DNA from: Pseudisothecium myosuroides
Taxonomy: Eukaryota > Streptophyta > Bryopsida > Hypnales > Lembophyllaceae
Length of the DNA: 64,000 nucleotides
Assembly (NCBI GenBank): GCA_951799445.1
Contig: OX637287.1
Coordinates: forward strand, 32,692,224-32,756,223
Direction: 5' to 3'
Shown here: positions 23,926 through 34,447 of the stretch, in pieces
How positions within the stretch are numbered: the stretch's first letter is position 1
Layout: the number at the start of each line of letters is the position of its first letter
Position numbers and translations under genes: made by a program
The notes under the pieces: generated by a model
Database searches by the model: none
Seen by the model: the letters and a program-made list of their open reading frames with translations, nothing else
Told to the model about the DNA's origin: nothing

Positions 23926-25391
23926 TTATAATTATGATTCAAATTCTTAAATTTTTTTATCATGGGTGGCATACAAAAAATATCAATGATTTGTCTTGAA
24001 AGAAAATCGGGTACAATTAAGGAGGTCTGTTCACTTGGTCATTTTCATTTTCATGAGAGAGAATTTTAAGGCATGGGAAGGTTGTTTTTTTGCATGAAAA
24101 TGTGCATTTAGAGGAAATATCCACCTAGATTGGCCTTAGAAAATTTGCAATGTGATTAATTAGTTAGTGTACCTTGTCGGATTTTTGATCAAAAAATATT
24201 TTGTTATTTTTTTTTTTTCATTGTATTTGTCCATCCGCCAAAATTGGAACAACTCTGTGTAGGGCCTAAATTTTCTGTAATGGATGTATTCACTATTTGT
24301 AAGGGGCAACTTCAACCCATCATCAAGTTTGGAACATTGACTTGTAGACCATTCATTCCTGTGAAGTTAGGTAAGCGAAGAAGGTTATAGATTTGGACAT
24401 TCAAGATTCAAATAATGAATATTCCCGTGAAAGTGGATAACTTGGGATGTTTGCACTATAGTTAATTTGAAATTTTGAAATATATTTTGCATATCAACAA
24501 CATAACATTAGAGCATGGCCACCTAAGTGCATCAAAAAGGACATGCAAGAGGGATTTCCAAAGGTACTTTTGGGGTCCTGGTCCATTGTTAAGAGTATGT
24601 CCTCCATCCTCCACTATTGTAGAGGCCTGCTAACTAGGTTGTGCTCTTTTTATCTGACCTAATGCCATTGTATATTCCCTATTTCCGGTCACATGGTAGT
24701 TGTTGGTGCTTCATTGGTGTTCATTGCTATATTTAGAGCAAGTTCAACAAACGGATTCTCTTCAATCCACGGTTCTTCATCAAGGAAGAGGCATCCAATT
24801 GTTGAGTGACTAAGTCATTTTTTGAAGAACCCGTAGTTCAAGTTTATCTTGGAAAAGTAACAACGGGGCGTTTTTTGTGCAAGGGCCTTCCAAGAGGCAT
24901 TGAAGCTGCACCCAATGCACATGGATGGCAATGCTCTTATATAACTAAATTGATTGTTGTTCCCAAGAGAGTAAAAGGAAAGAGGCTCAAACACTTAAAT
25001 AGCTCAAAATTCAATGAACATGTTTCATTGGTCAACCCTTAAATAACAGACCCTACCGGAGGGGCTTGATTTTCAAAGAATCTTCATGATGGCATCTCTA
25101 ATACTTAATTACATACCAACTTAATATCATTCTCATTGTCTCCAAAACAATGCATCTGTCATACTAAGTTTTGGATTCCAAATTACAATTTGAATGTGTA
25201 ATTCTTGCATTGGAAAGTTTGTCATAATTTTTAAATGGTAGCTTTTGAATTTGCCATTGTCTTGCGGAGGGCGGAATCTCATCATTGATTGACCTTGTAA
25301 GCAAGCTTGATGATGCAAATACAAAATCTTCTCATAAAGATTTTGAAAATTAATTTAGGGCAACCTTTCTAGGATCCAAAATGTCCTTTAA
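23926..25391. other. Intergenic DNA right of the palindrome
   Basis: AT-rich, with no recognisable gene or RNA. A 78-codon frame at 24806-25042 has no motif I know. Confidence 0.5.
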
Positions 25392-26044
25392 CCCCTAAAT
25401 GCCCAAGGCACCAAATTTAGTGTCGACAATACTTTGAAGTTAAATAAAACTCTAACCAAGTTGCTATTTTTAGTAGTTTATATATTTTTTAAATCTTTTT
25501 GAAGTCTAGTTTCAGCATCAAAAATCCGATTTTTAAAATGATTGATTTTGATTTTTCTATTCTAGATTTTGTATACGGGGTCCATGACAATCTTGAATTT
25601 TTGTAGTGGTGAGGGCTCTTGCAAAAATGAGCCTCAAGTACACTAGATCATCTTAGAGGAAAAATCACATTAATTAGAAATTCATTTTAAAAATTATAGT
25701 GTAGATTTTGAAAAGATATAAATTGATTGGGGAAATGCATGTTATGCCCATTAAACTTAAATTTTTTTGGTGACCAACTTTTTAGATTTGACATGTGAAA
25801 AGAGGACTGAAAGACTTCAAATCACTTTCACAATTTTAACATCCTCGTGATCAATCATTATAATCTTTCAATCCATAAGTGATATTGTTGTGTTTTCTTT
25901 TCCTATGCAATCTCTAACATGACTTGTTTGAATTTTTATGGTTACAATTCAAAAAAAATTGATACAAGTTATCAAAATGTTGGCTTTTTTTTCAATTTAG
26001 AGCAAATTCCTAAAAGCTCAAAAAAGGTCTTAGGCAATTAGAGG
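25392..26044. mobile_element. TTAA-flanked element with CCCC/CCTC termini (653 bp)
   Basis: The left end is CCCCTAAATGCCCAAGGC and the right end is inverted CCTCTAATTGCCTAAGACC, both next to TTAA. The interior is AT-rich with no coding potential. It belongs with the other TTAA/CCC elements in this window. Confidence 0.5.
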
Positions 26045-26870
26045 TTAAGGACTAATGCAACTAGTTTTTGTTCATTCCTCAACTTTAGATTAATTTGGAA
26101 AGGAGTAGGAAGCCGACAAGCAGGTGTATGGCAGTTTGGCAAATGTTGTACCATTAAATTTTATTTAACTACAAGCTATAATAACTCCCAAAGACACCCT
26201 TGATTTTTTGCTAAAAACTATTATAAATTAGTTAATTTTTCATATACTAGATTGCTAGTTAATCAAATAGCTACATTGGTACATCCTATTAGTGAGGACC
26301 CAAAATTATTATCTCCTACAAAATTGTTGTCATTGTAAATTTTTTTGGTTATGAAAATTGGGACAAATATTGTACTTTTGTCGATCAATTTTTTTTACAA
26401 ATGTGACTTTAGAAAACTAATGCCGTCAACTAGATTCTAGTAAGAGACAAATTACAGCCCAAAATTAGATAGAATTCAAAATTTGGCATTCAAATATAAT
26501 AATAACAAATTGTAAGCAATTAATGTTGAATTAGTAAATCTACAACTTAACTCTAATATAACCCTAATTTCAATGTCCTCTTGTTGAACATTTAAACATC
26601 TACGGTGGAAACATCCAAAACCGTCAATATTAAGCAATTCAGTCGGGAATTCAGCATAGTTGGAGGCAACTTTTCCTAAAAATAATATTTTTGTAGTATT
26701 AGCAAGTGAAAAATCATGAATATTCAAAACAAAATTAGATTTTTCCAATGTAGTATGTAATTTCTATGATTTTTCGAAGTACCGTCTCCCTAGACTATTG
26801 AAATTGTCACATAGGTGGACCTTGAACCGAAATTTGCAAAAATCAGTAGTCAACAAATCATAATTAAGTA

Positions 26871-27085
26871 TGTGTCCTTCAAATGCCACTAAATGTATCC
26901 CTAGACTTTTGATTCGGCTAACGCATTTGAAGGACACATTAACAAAAGTCTAGGGATTCATACATCAGTGTTCGCATTTGAAGGACACATTAACAAAAAG
27001 TCTAGGGATTCATACATCAATGTTCGCATTTGAAGGACACATTAACAAAAAGTCTAAGGACACATTTAGTGGTACTCTAAGATAC
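26871..27085. repeat. Inverted-repeat element with about 52-bp tandem units
   Basis: Two full units and one partial unit begin CGCATTTGAAGGACACATTA at 26922, 26973 and 27025 (period 51-52 bp, almost identical). The outer flanks contain CACTAAATGTATCC and its inverted form near CACATTTAGTG, so the block looks like a small MITE with internal unit expansion. Confidence 0.7.
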
Positions 27086-27126
27086 AAGAATGGAAACAAG
27101 GAAGCTTTTGGGTGTTTCTACCTCAC

Positions 27127-27442
27127 TACACTAAATAGGGTATTTAGTGTTGGATTACATTTAGTGTAATTACCACCCTACTTGACCCTACACTAAATGT
27201 CAATTTTAGGACGATTAGTGTAGTGCTAAACTTCAATGCGCCGCCTTTGTCTTTTCTTCCCTTCTACCTTCCTTTAATAAGTTCTAACACTAAATGTAAA
27301 CATTTTCAGATTTCAGATTTACCATAGAGTATATTTAATGTTAGAAATTACATTTAATGTTACTTACTTTAGTAGGCTTAATGATATTTAGTGTCATGGT
27401 TCGCAAATAGTGTTGCCAACACTAAATACCCTATTTAGTGTA
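27127..27442. mobile_element. MITE with ACACTAAATAGGG termini (316 bp)
   Basis: The two ends are perfect inverted repeats over at least 25 bp (TACACTAAATAGGGTATTTA, then GTGTTGG). The interior repeats the motif TTTAGTGT several times in both orientations. The termini are themselves partly palindromic. The target site may be TA. Non-coding. Confidence 0.75.
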
Positions 27443-29210
27443 CTTATTCTCTGAATCTTGTAAAACACATTTTGGGGAACACGCTCCATACAGTAGCTTT
27501 GGGAAGGTTTTGGGAACAGCCTCGCCTGACGAACTCCTGGGCACAGAGCCCATTGTCAACAGCGTGCCAATTCCTCGGCAACTGAAGATATCATGGGCGC
27601 GGCCAAGCTTATTACTGTAGCTACCATGCAACTCTCCTGGGCAAAGTAAGCGACGCATTATTCTCTTGCAAATGATTACACGCATTTCGATGCAAGAGCA
27701 TATTCGCCGTGGAGACGACGGACGGATTCAAATTAACTGTTGACTGCTTTTCTTTTGCAATAAGTGAATTAAACCAGATGGCATGGACTACCTGGCTGAT
27801 TCCTCCGAGAACGATGGAAAGATACCCGCATTATGAACATACTAACTTCCGGAGTATCCATTTCTGCAGTTGAAGGTTGAGCTTCGTTGTGCATGTGACA
27901 CGCCTTTCAGTGGCTAATATGCGGAATTACGGTACCAATGGCTATTGGTAATGGTTACCTGATCATCGGTAGATACGGTAGAGTTGAGATCATCGGTAGA
28001 TACGGTAGAGTTGAGATCATCAGACTGTCAATAATTCTGATGCGGCCCGTTCAAAAAAATAATAATAATTCTGATGCGGCTGGGTTTCTGACGAAAAGGC
28101 CGGTATGGGAAGTGCTCAATCAGTCTCGAGGTTTCACGGACCGAGCATTTGAGTTAAGTTAAACCCACTTCTGGGAAGAAGCGTATTCCTTGGATTTTTA
28201 GAAGTTGGGGAGTTGGCAGGCAGCTCTCGGTATTCGCCACTCGACTTGAAAGAGGCAGAGTGACTGATTTTGCCATTGTTATGTGTGTTGGAAATTCAAC
28301 AAGAAGGTAAAACCTTCAGGGCAATTTTCCAAATTAAAACATTGACAAGTTGACCAAATTAAAGAAGAAATAAACGAGAAAATAGTAATGGACTTGAGAG
28401 AGAGAGAAAGAGAGATAGAGAGATATGACTCATGGAATACAAAAAGAAGAATAGTACTGGTTTTTTTTTTGCTTATATTATTTTGTATTGCATTAAGTAA
28501 CTCAAATGATACCCTGACTTAATTGTTGAATAATGTTATGGATAAGGGGCAATAATTACATGCCTTGCTTTTTAAGTTATTTTTTCTTTATCTCTTTTGT
28601 AGTTCTTCACTTCTTGTGGTCGTAATGAAAGAGATAATTTATATAGATGATAAAACTTACAGTTAGAAACAATAATCACTGCAAAGGCTAAACAATATTT
28701 ATTAAAACTTGGGGTTATGTTTACTCCCAATTATTCCACAGCCACATTTTTGCTTTTGTCTACTGCGTTTCTAAAAATTGACATTTTATGAATGAACTAA
28801 CGGCATCCCGTACCATTGTTTACTAATGAGGTAGGGTCTTTCTTGCATCCTTGAAAGAGAACCCCTGCAATTAACAAAATTATCTTACATGACTCCTCAT
28901 CCAGTCCCAGTCCTTGAATTACCTGATAAGTCCCTCCCAGGTACATCTACCAAAGCGTAATACCTTCCCCGCATGGGGAGGACCATTGCCTGCTTATTAT
29001 ACAACCTTTGACTATCTCCACCTTCCTATTTCGAGACCCCAGGCAGTGGCCAGGTGAAAGAAAGTCCACCCGTAACACGTTTAAAATTGTGTCGAGGCTG
29101 CAACTGTATCACGTGCCTCAGGCTGGCATGATTGAATCATTGAATGGGTGGGCTCAGATGCTGCTCTCCTCGTAGTGAACGGCGAGCTACAAGATTACAG
29201 ATAGGCCGCA
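27443..29210. other. Intergenic region upstream of AG-peptide gene 1
   Basis: No supported gene. It contains a 27-bp direct duplication (ATCATCGGTAGATACGGTAG... twice in 27961-28020), a short repeat of AATAATTCTGATGCGGC, and a GA-rich run (28395-28430). The last few hundred bases are probably promoter of the AG-peptide gene. Confidence 0.5.
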
Positions 29211-29222
29211 CTATTTAAATAC
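29211..29222 (+). promoter_or_regulatory. TATA box of AG-peptide gene 1
   Basis: CTATTTAAATAC matches the plant TATA consensus. Transcription would start about 30 bp downstream, giving a leader of about 280 nt before the ATG at 29522. Confidence 0.6.
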
Positions 29223-29521
29223 TCTCCAGTAGCCAAGCCGCATCACAGTACATATTCCTTCCCATCTCACAAACAAACACCATTCTCACCTCCCAAACTT
29301 CAAGCTCCCGTCGACATTCACCTTCACTACATTACTCTCTGTAGAGTAGATCAAGTGATAGCACCGGAACGAGAGCAGATTGCAAGGGAATCGATCAATT
29401 CTAACTGGTACAGAGAGCTTGGAGGTGTGGTTTGAAATATTGAGGAATTCGTCATTCTGCAGTGATCGACAGGGCTGAGGTTGGAGCTAGTAGACAACCG
29501 GTTTCTATTATTTATTACAGA

Positions 29522-29734
29522 ATGGCGAAGCAGCAGCAGATGGCGGCAGTGATGGTGGTGCTGCTGTTGTGTGTGTGCATGTCGGCGTCGGTGCAAGTGA
29601 GCGCTCAACCTGCTCCTGCGCCTTCCACAGGCTATGAGCCAGTGCCATCTCCATATGTTGCTCCTGAGGGAGCGCCTGTTTACGCTCCCACTTACGCGCC
29701 AGTTGAAGCTCCGGGACCTAGTGCAGGCATGTGA
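29522..29734 (+). CDS. Arabinogalactan-type secreted peptide 1 (70 aa precursor)
   Basis: A single uninterrupted frame begins MAKQQQMAAVMVVLLLCVCM. Residues 1-28 form a signal peptide with a hydrophobic core and a likely cut after VSA, before Q29. The mature part, about 42 residues, is dominated by P, A, S, Y and V, with AP, YAP, VAP and SP dipeptides. Such prolines are hydroxylated and O-glycosylated with arabinogalactan in plants, and the products sit in the cell wall or at the plasma membrane. No C-terminal hydrophobic tail is present, so a GPI anchor is not predicted, unlike many AG peptides; a missed 3' exon could change this. A paralogue with the same signal-peptide pattern lies 7.2 kb away on the other strand. 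An in-frame upstream ATC codon at 29465 extends the frame but not as an ATG; I chose the MAKQQ start because both paralogues share it. Confidence 0.75.
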   Translation: MAKQQQMAAVMVVLLLCVCMSASVQVSAQPAPAPSTGYEPVPSPYVAPEGAPVYAPTYAPVEAPGPSAGM

Positions 29735-30330
29735 TTCGGGATCGACGCAGAGTGTTGCATTGGTATTACTTGAATAAATATATTTGTGGCTCGAGAATTG
29801 TGATGGATCGGAGAAGAGATGGGGAGTACTTTCCAAAAGCACAATTTTTGCTGCTGGGGGGAGAGTGTAGTAGAGCGGTGCATGGAGCTCAGGAATTGAT
29901 GCTTGATGGTTGACTAGTTTTGAATTCTGCTGGAAACCGAAATAAGCCTCGAGATAGAGGACGTGTAGTGAATCTAGCTGTGCCAGCTCAAATAAGTGCT
30001 GAGACATGTGATTTGTGTTCACATTTCAGAGAAATGGAAAAATTTGGTTGGCGTTTAAGTAGCTTCGATCTTTTGGAATTGTGCGTTTGGAATTTTGTGT
30101 TTTTTGGAATTTATCAATGTATTAATTTTGTGGAAACAAATTTGTTATACATGCATATGTTTTAGAAATGCCAGGTGCAGCTTAATTCAACAATGTGTTA
30201 CTTCCACTGTACTTGAATCTCGTGCTGGGTGCTAGTACGCATGCGATTCAGTTGGGAGTTACGAAGCTACTCCGAGGATATCTTTTCGTGTCCATCAGTA
30301 TATTCGGCATTTGAACACACCTAAGAGGGA
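29735..30330. other. 3' flank of AG-peptide gene 1
   Basis: This is probably its 3' UTR, with an AATAAATATATTT run at about 29773. The short frames here are not convincing. Confidence 0.45.
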
Positions 30331-30457
30331 GTTTTGGAAGTTGTACTGTATAGTACCCTGCCAAAGAGAATGTCGTCCCTCTAGTGGCAGTGATGGGTGA
30401 ACTCCGCGTGGACGACAATCTTTTTGGCAGGGTACTGTACTGTACATTCCAAGTTGT
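30331..30457 (+). ncRNA. MicroRNA-precursor-like hairpin
   Basis: Arms 30342-30378 and 30410-30446 (37 nt each) pair with only two mismatches and two G:U wobbles. A looser extension of the stem continues outward to about 30331 and 30457, and the loop is 31 nt. The 5' arm contains TGCCAAAGAGAATGTCGTCC and the 3' arm contains GACGACAATCTTTTTGGCAG. Near-perfect pairing over a 20-22 nt window with a small loop is what plant MIR foldbacks look like. The first eight bases equal those of miR399, but the rest differs, so this is not a clear member. Expression is unknown; a tiny MITE is the alternative. Confidence 0.45.
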
Positions 30458-31170
30458 GGACGCCGAACATTCAAAAAGCTTTTTGAGAGAAGTGTGAGTG
30501 CGATATATCGATTCTGAACTGGATTTATGAACAGACCCTCGGCTCAGAACGTATCGGATCACAAGTGTGAATTAATCGTCAATTTCGATACATTGGCGAG
30601 ATTCTTCGTTGAATTGGCGAGATGCCGAGATTCTCGGCTCCAATAATTGTGAAATTCATCTACAGAAAAATTAAAAATCTAGGATCGAAATAGGTTTCCA
30701 TTTCAGGCCGCCAGAGTAGTGGAATTCCCCCAAATTAACGAAATCGAAGTTGTTAGGTTGGGTAGCAGCGGGATCTAGTCATCTTGAATGCCCGCTTGAA
30801 TGTGAGAAACACCGTTTATGTGTACAGGAGTCTCATCGCAGTTAAAATAGAAACTTAAGGTCGAGGATATACAGTATACTAAACACATTAGAACGGCGGT
30901 TCTATTATATGGTGGAAAATCGATCACTACATTAGCAGAGTTTTCCAGACGAGTGCCTTGAAACCGAAATCTATGCCAGACAGTCCCTAGTATTTAGAGC
31001 TTTGTGCAGCTGTATATCGCAATTTTGAACAGCAACGCAACAAAATTGATGTTTTAAGGACTGAGGCCCATGTCTGACCTTAAAAATCAGTAGCAATTCA
31101 ATCGATTGTTTCTAAGTTTAGGTTGAACTTGTTATAAAGTGTTGTAAGCATGACTTGCTAAATGTCTACG
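30458..31170. other. Intergenic DNA between the hairpin and the CACTA element
   Basis: No gene or repeat supported. The composition is more balanced than in the repeat-rich areas. Confidence 0.5.
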
Positions 31171-32414
31171 CACTAGTAGAAAAACAATGACCAAATCAAT
31201 AAAACATCAACACAAAAGTGTTGATTTTGATATTGTATCGTCCATTTGAACAATTTTTTGTTGATTTTGGTAAAAATTGCCAAAATCAACAATTTTTTTT
31301 GTTGATTTGGATACTGCAACTCTAAATCAACAAAAAAATCAACACTTTTGTGTTAATTTTGACTTTCATGAATCTCAAGTAATTTTTTTGATTTGAAAAA
31401 TGTTTAAATCATCATGGTTAGTATTTTCTAAATAATGTGATTTTAAAAAAAAAACTAAATCATTCACAATTTGGCATTTTTCAAAGTCAGCAGACTTTTG
31501 AGGCCATTTAGTAATAGAAAAACAAATTTTTTTTTAAAACTTTGAACTATGGAAAGTTGTTAAATCAAAGTATCTTTCATCTCCAAAAATCCGTTTGCAA
31601 TTTCAAGTCTTTAATCAAAAGTTATGAATAAATTTCAGAGCGGGTTGGAATTGAACTTTTTTTTAAACTAAATCTTTCACAATTTGGTATTTTTCAAAGT
31701 CAGCAGACTTCAGAGGCCATTTAGTAATAGAAAAACAAATTTTTAAAAACATCTTTGAACTAAGAAAAGTTGCTAAATCAAAGTATCGTTCATCTCCAAA
31801 AATCCGTTTGCAATTTCAAGTCTCCAGTTAAAAGTTATGAATAAATTTCAGAGCGGGGTTGAATTGAACTTTTTTTTGACATCATGAAAGACCCTCTCTG
31901 AAATTTATTCATAACTTTTGATTGGAGACTTGAAATTGCAAACGGATTTTTTGAGGTGAAAGATACTTTGATTTAAAAACTTTTCTTAGTTCAAAGTTTT
32001 TAAAAAAATTGTTTTTCTATTATTAAATGGCCTCCAAAGTCTGCTGACTTTGAAAAATACCGAAAAAACCCCACATAAACTACATAAATAAATAAGTATT
32101 CTTCACATGCACATGTATGTGAGTGTGTGGTGCAATGGTTTGAACCTTGCACCCCAAGTTAGAGGTGCAAGGTTCAAACCTTGCTAGTGCCCCTATTTGC
32201 CACGTGGATGCCTAGGTGGCTTGCCACGCAGCGGGCATCCCATGTGACTTGCTGATTTGGTGATGTGCCACGTGGCGTGCATTGTCGTTGCCATGTAGCA
32301 TTATTTTATTAAAAAAGTAAATAAAAGTAAAAAAAAAGTTGATCCAATTAACAAAAAAATCAACTCTTTTGTGTTGATTTTTGTTAATTTGGTCACTGTT
32401 TTTTTCTACTTGTG
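31171..32414. mobile_element. Non-autonomous CACTA element (1244 bp) with ACG target duplication
   Basis: The left end is CACTAGTAGAAAAACAATGA. The right end is the inverted counterpart CACAAGTAGAAAAAAACAGT. ACG lies on both sides (31168-31170 and 32415-32417), the 3-bp duplication expected for CACTA (En/Spm) transposons. The subterminal regions repeat TCAACAC-AAAAGTGTTGATTT-type palindromes, likely transposase-binding sites. The interior holds a duplicated 212-bp unit (31452-31663 and 31664-31876) and an inverted copy (about 31885-32062). No transposase is encoded. Confidence 0.85.
32137..32180. repeat. 17-bp perfect hairpin with a tRNA B-box-like sequence
   Basis: GGTTTGAACCTTGCACC (32137-32153) and its exact complement (32164-32180) are separated by 10 bp, inside the CACTA element. 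GGTTCAAACC matches the RNA polymerase III B-box core (GGTTCRANNCC). No complete tRNA cloverleaf can be drawn. Confidence 0.6.
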
Positions 32415-32417
32415 ACG

Positions 32418-32938
32418 TTTCATTGATCTTGGGATGGAAATGGAATCGTCTACTGATATTGTCAGACCAGGGTCTTAAATTCCCACCTTGAAATTACATA
32501 ATACATTCAAGTTATTCTTTCATAGTGAAAAGATTTCCATCTTAGAGCACCCACATTATCACATTGATGAGCCAGTTGCCTAGGCTATCATTAGAGAAAA
32601 TTTTGGGCCACTGGAAGGCCGCTTCATGAGAAGCAAAGGGGGGTTTGAGTTTATTTAATTTGCACTTTTTTAAGAGAAAAGGATTTTATTCACCTATTTT
32701 CGCTCATTTGGCATGCTAGAGCTTGGAGAGAATTATAATAGTGTCTAGCTACTAGAGAATCAGATGAATAGTACTACATATGTGGTATGTGGGATATCAA
32801 TTTGAGAGATATAATAATTAAATTAATCAGCTGCAATAAATTAATCACACATATCACATATTATTTGATATTAAATCCATTGATATCATCATGCACAGAT
32901 GGAAACTAGAGAGGAATCATTTTATTGGCTATAAACTA
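32418..32938. other. Intergenic DNA right of the CACTA element
   Basis: No supported gene. AT-rich. Confidence 0.5.
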
Positions 32939-33594
32939 CTCCCTCCATCCCGAAATGATTGTCTTTAATTCCAAAAATAAATGTCTAAAAATGATTGTCC
33001 ACTATTTCAAATTTAGTTACATAAAGACGCAATTCATGAAATAGTCAGTATGTCACAATAAGACTTTTAATTATACAAGGACACTATTTTTGAAATATTC
33101 AAAGTCAATTTCATGAAGATACAATTCATAGAATAGTTGGTATATCACAATAAGGCTTTCAATTACACGAAGACACAATTTCTAAAATAGTCAAAGTCAA
33201 TTCTACAAAGACACAATTCATGAAATAGTTAGTTTCAGTTACTCAAGTTGTTCACAACAATGTGCATAGAAGCTTTTCACAAAGAATCTAATCTACCTTA
33301 ACGAAATCTTCACATGGTACAAAGATAAGATGAAACACCAATGCGTTGTTGTGTTTAGTGCTCATTTTCGATAAAAAATTGTAAACCAGAGGGTGATTTA
33401 TTATATGAGGTTGTTGCCTCAACTTTCTTGCTTTAAGTAATTCATGCTTCAAACATATTGTCATATTTCAAAACCAATGAATAAATCAAAAGTTAATCCA
33501 CATGTCTGCATTCATTACTTTATCAAATTCTCAAATTTTGTCTTGATCTTGAGAAAAGTTTGTCATTCAATAATCATTTTGGAACAAAGGAAAC
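32939..33594. mobile_element. Probable decayed Stowaway-like element
   Basis: The left end CTCCCTCCATCCCGAAATGA follows a TA and matches the Stowaway consensus. A degenerate inverted partner lies near 33567-33590 (AATCATTTTGGAACAAAGGA). The interior contains several degenerate repeats of about 60 bp built on AAGACACAATT and AATAGT. The right end is too diverged for certainty. Confidence 0.4.
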
Positions 33595-33715
33595 ACATTG
33601 ATTATTCAAAACATGGGGGAATGAAATCTAACTTCTTTTTGTGAAATTCACATAAGTTGACAATACAAATATGACACATTTGCTAGGATACCTTCTAGAC
33701 TAACAATAGTTTGGT

Positions 33716-34447
33716 GGGTGATTGCACGAAACACCTGTACTATTTGTTGCGTTTTGCAATAGTACTTACGATTTTTTCTGGAGTACTTTAAAATTAGAAA
33801 ATTAATTTTAAATTTTTTTTAAAAATATTGGCGAATGTATATACCTTTAAGATGAAGGTAACCACCGAAGGAAATTTATTAAAAAATTCTCTAAGTAGGA
33901 GAACTAGAAAAGTGTCAAATCACTAGAAAATACATACTTTGATGTTTTAATTAGTAGAAAATAGGAAAAAGCTTAAATTAAAAAAAAAAAAATTGGCCAT
34001 TTGTAGCAACTCTATGAAGATGGTCATTCACCAAAAAAACCACCAAAATAGTTTTTTAAATGTTTCAAAATGCAAGTGAAAGAGGCTCACTTTGTGGACT
34101 TCTACACCACATAAAATTAAGTATTTTTAGAATTCCTTTGGGCAATTGCTACAAGTCTACTAGAAGACCATTTCTACCAAATTTCAGCTCCAAATTCGTT
34201 TTTATGGGTACTAAATAGTACTTAAAACCCCCAAATTGGCATTTGTGACAAAATATCGGGGGCTATTATTAAATAGTAAAACATTTTTGAAAAATTTCAA
34301 AAAAATTCACAAGGTGTATTATAGTCTTCAGTACCTTGTGTATGAATTTTGAGTCATTTGGAGTCAAAATGCAAAATTTATGGCTAAAAAACTAATCAGC
34401 ATGCAACGTGTGATAGAAAATAGTACAAGTGTTTCGTGCAATCACCC
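33716..34447. mobile_element. MITE with GGGTGATTGCACGAAACAC termini (732 bp)
   Basis: The terminal inverted repeats run about 30 bp (GGGTGATTGCACGAAACACC, then TGTACTATTT), with one or two differences between ends. The interior is AT-rich and non-coding. I see no convincing target duplication (flanks TTTGGT and TGGTTT), so the superfamily is open. Confidence 0.75.

Noticed and set aside
24806..25042. 78-codon frame right of the palindrome
   Set aside because: Charged but featureless; no family resemblance and no introns or neighbours to support it.
29351..30022. 223-codon minus-strand frame across AG-peptide gene 1
   Set aside because: H/R/S-rich translation of the complement of a proline- and alanine-rich gene, a typical antisense shadow.
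30348..30378. Assignment of the hairpin to miR399
   Set aside because: Only the first eight bases agree; the rest differs, and in known miR399 precursors the mature strand is on the other arm.
32120..32190. tRNA gene
   Set aside because: A B-box-like GGTTCAAACC is present, but no acceptor stem, D arm or anticodon arm can be formed. The sequence is a simple hairpin inside a transposon.
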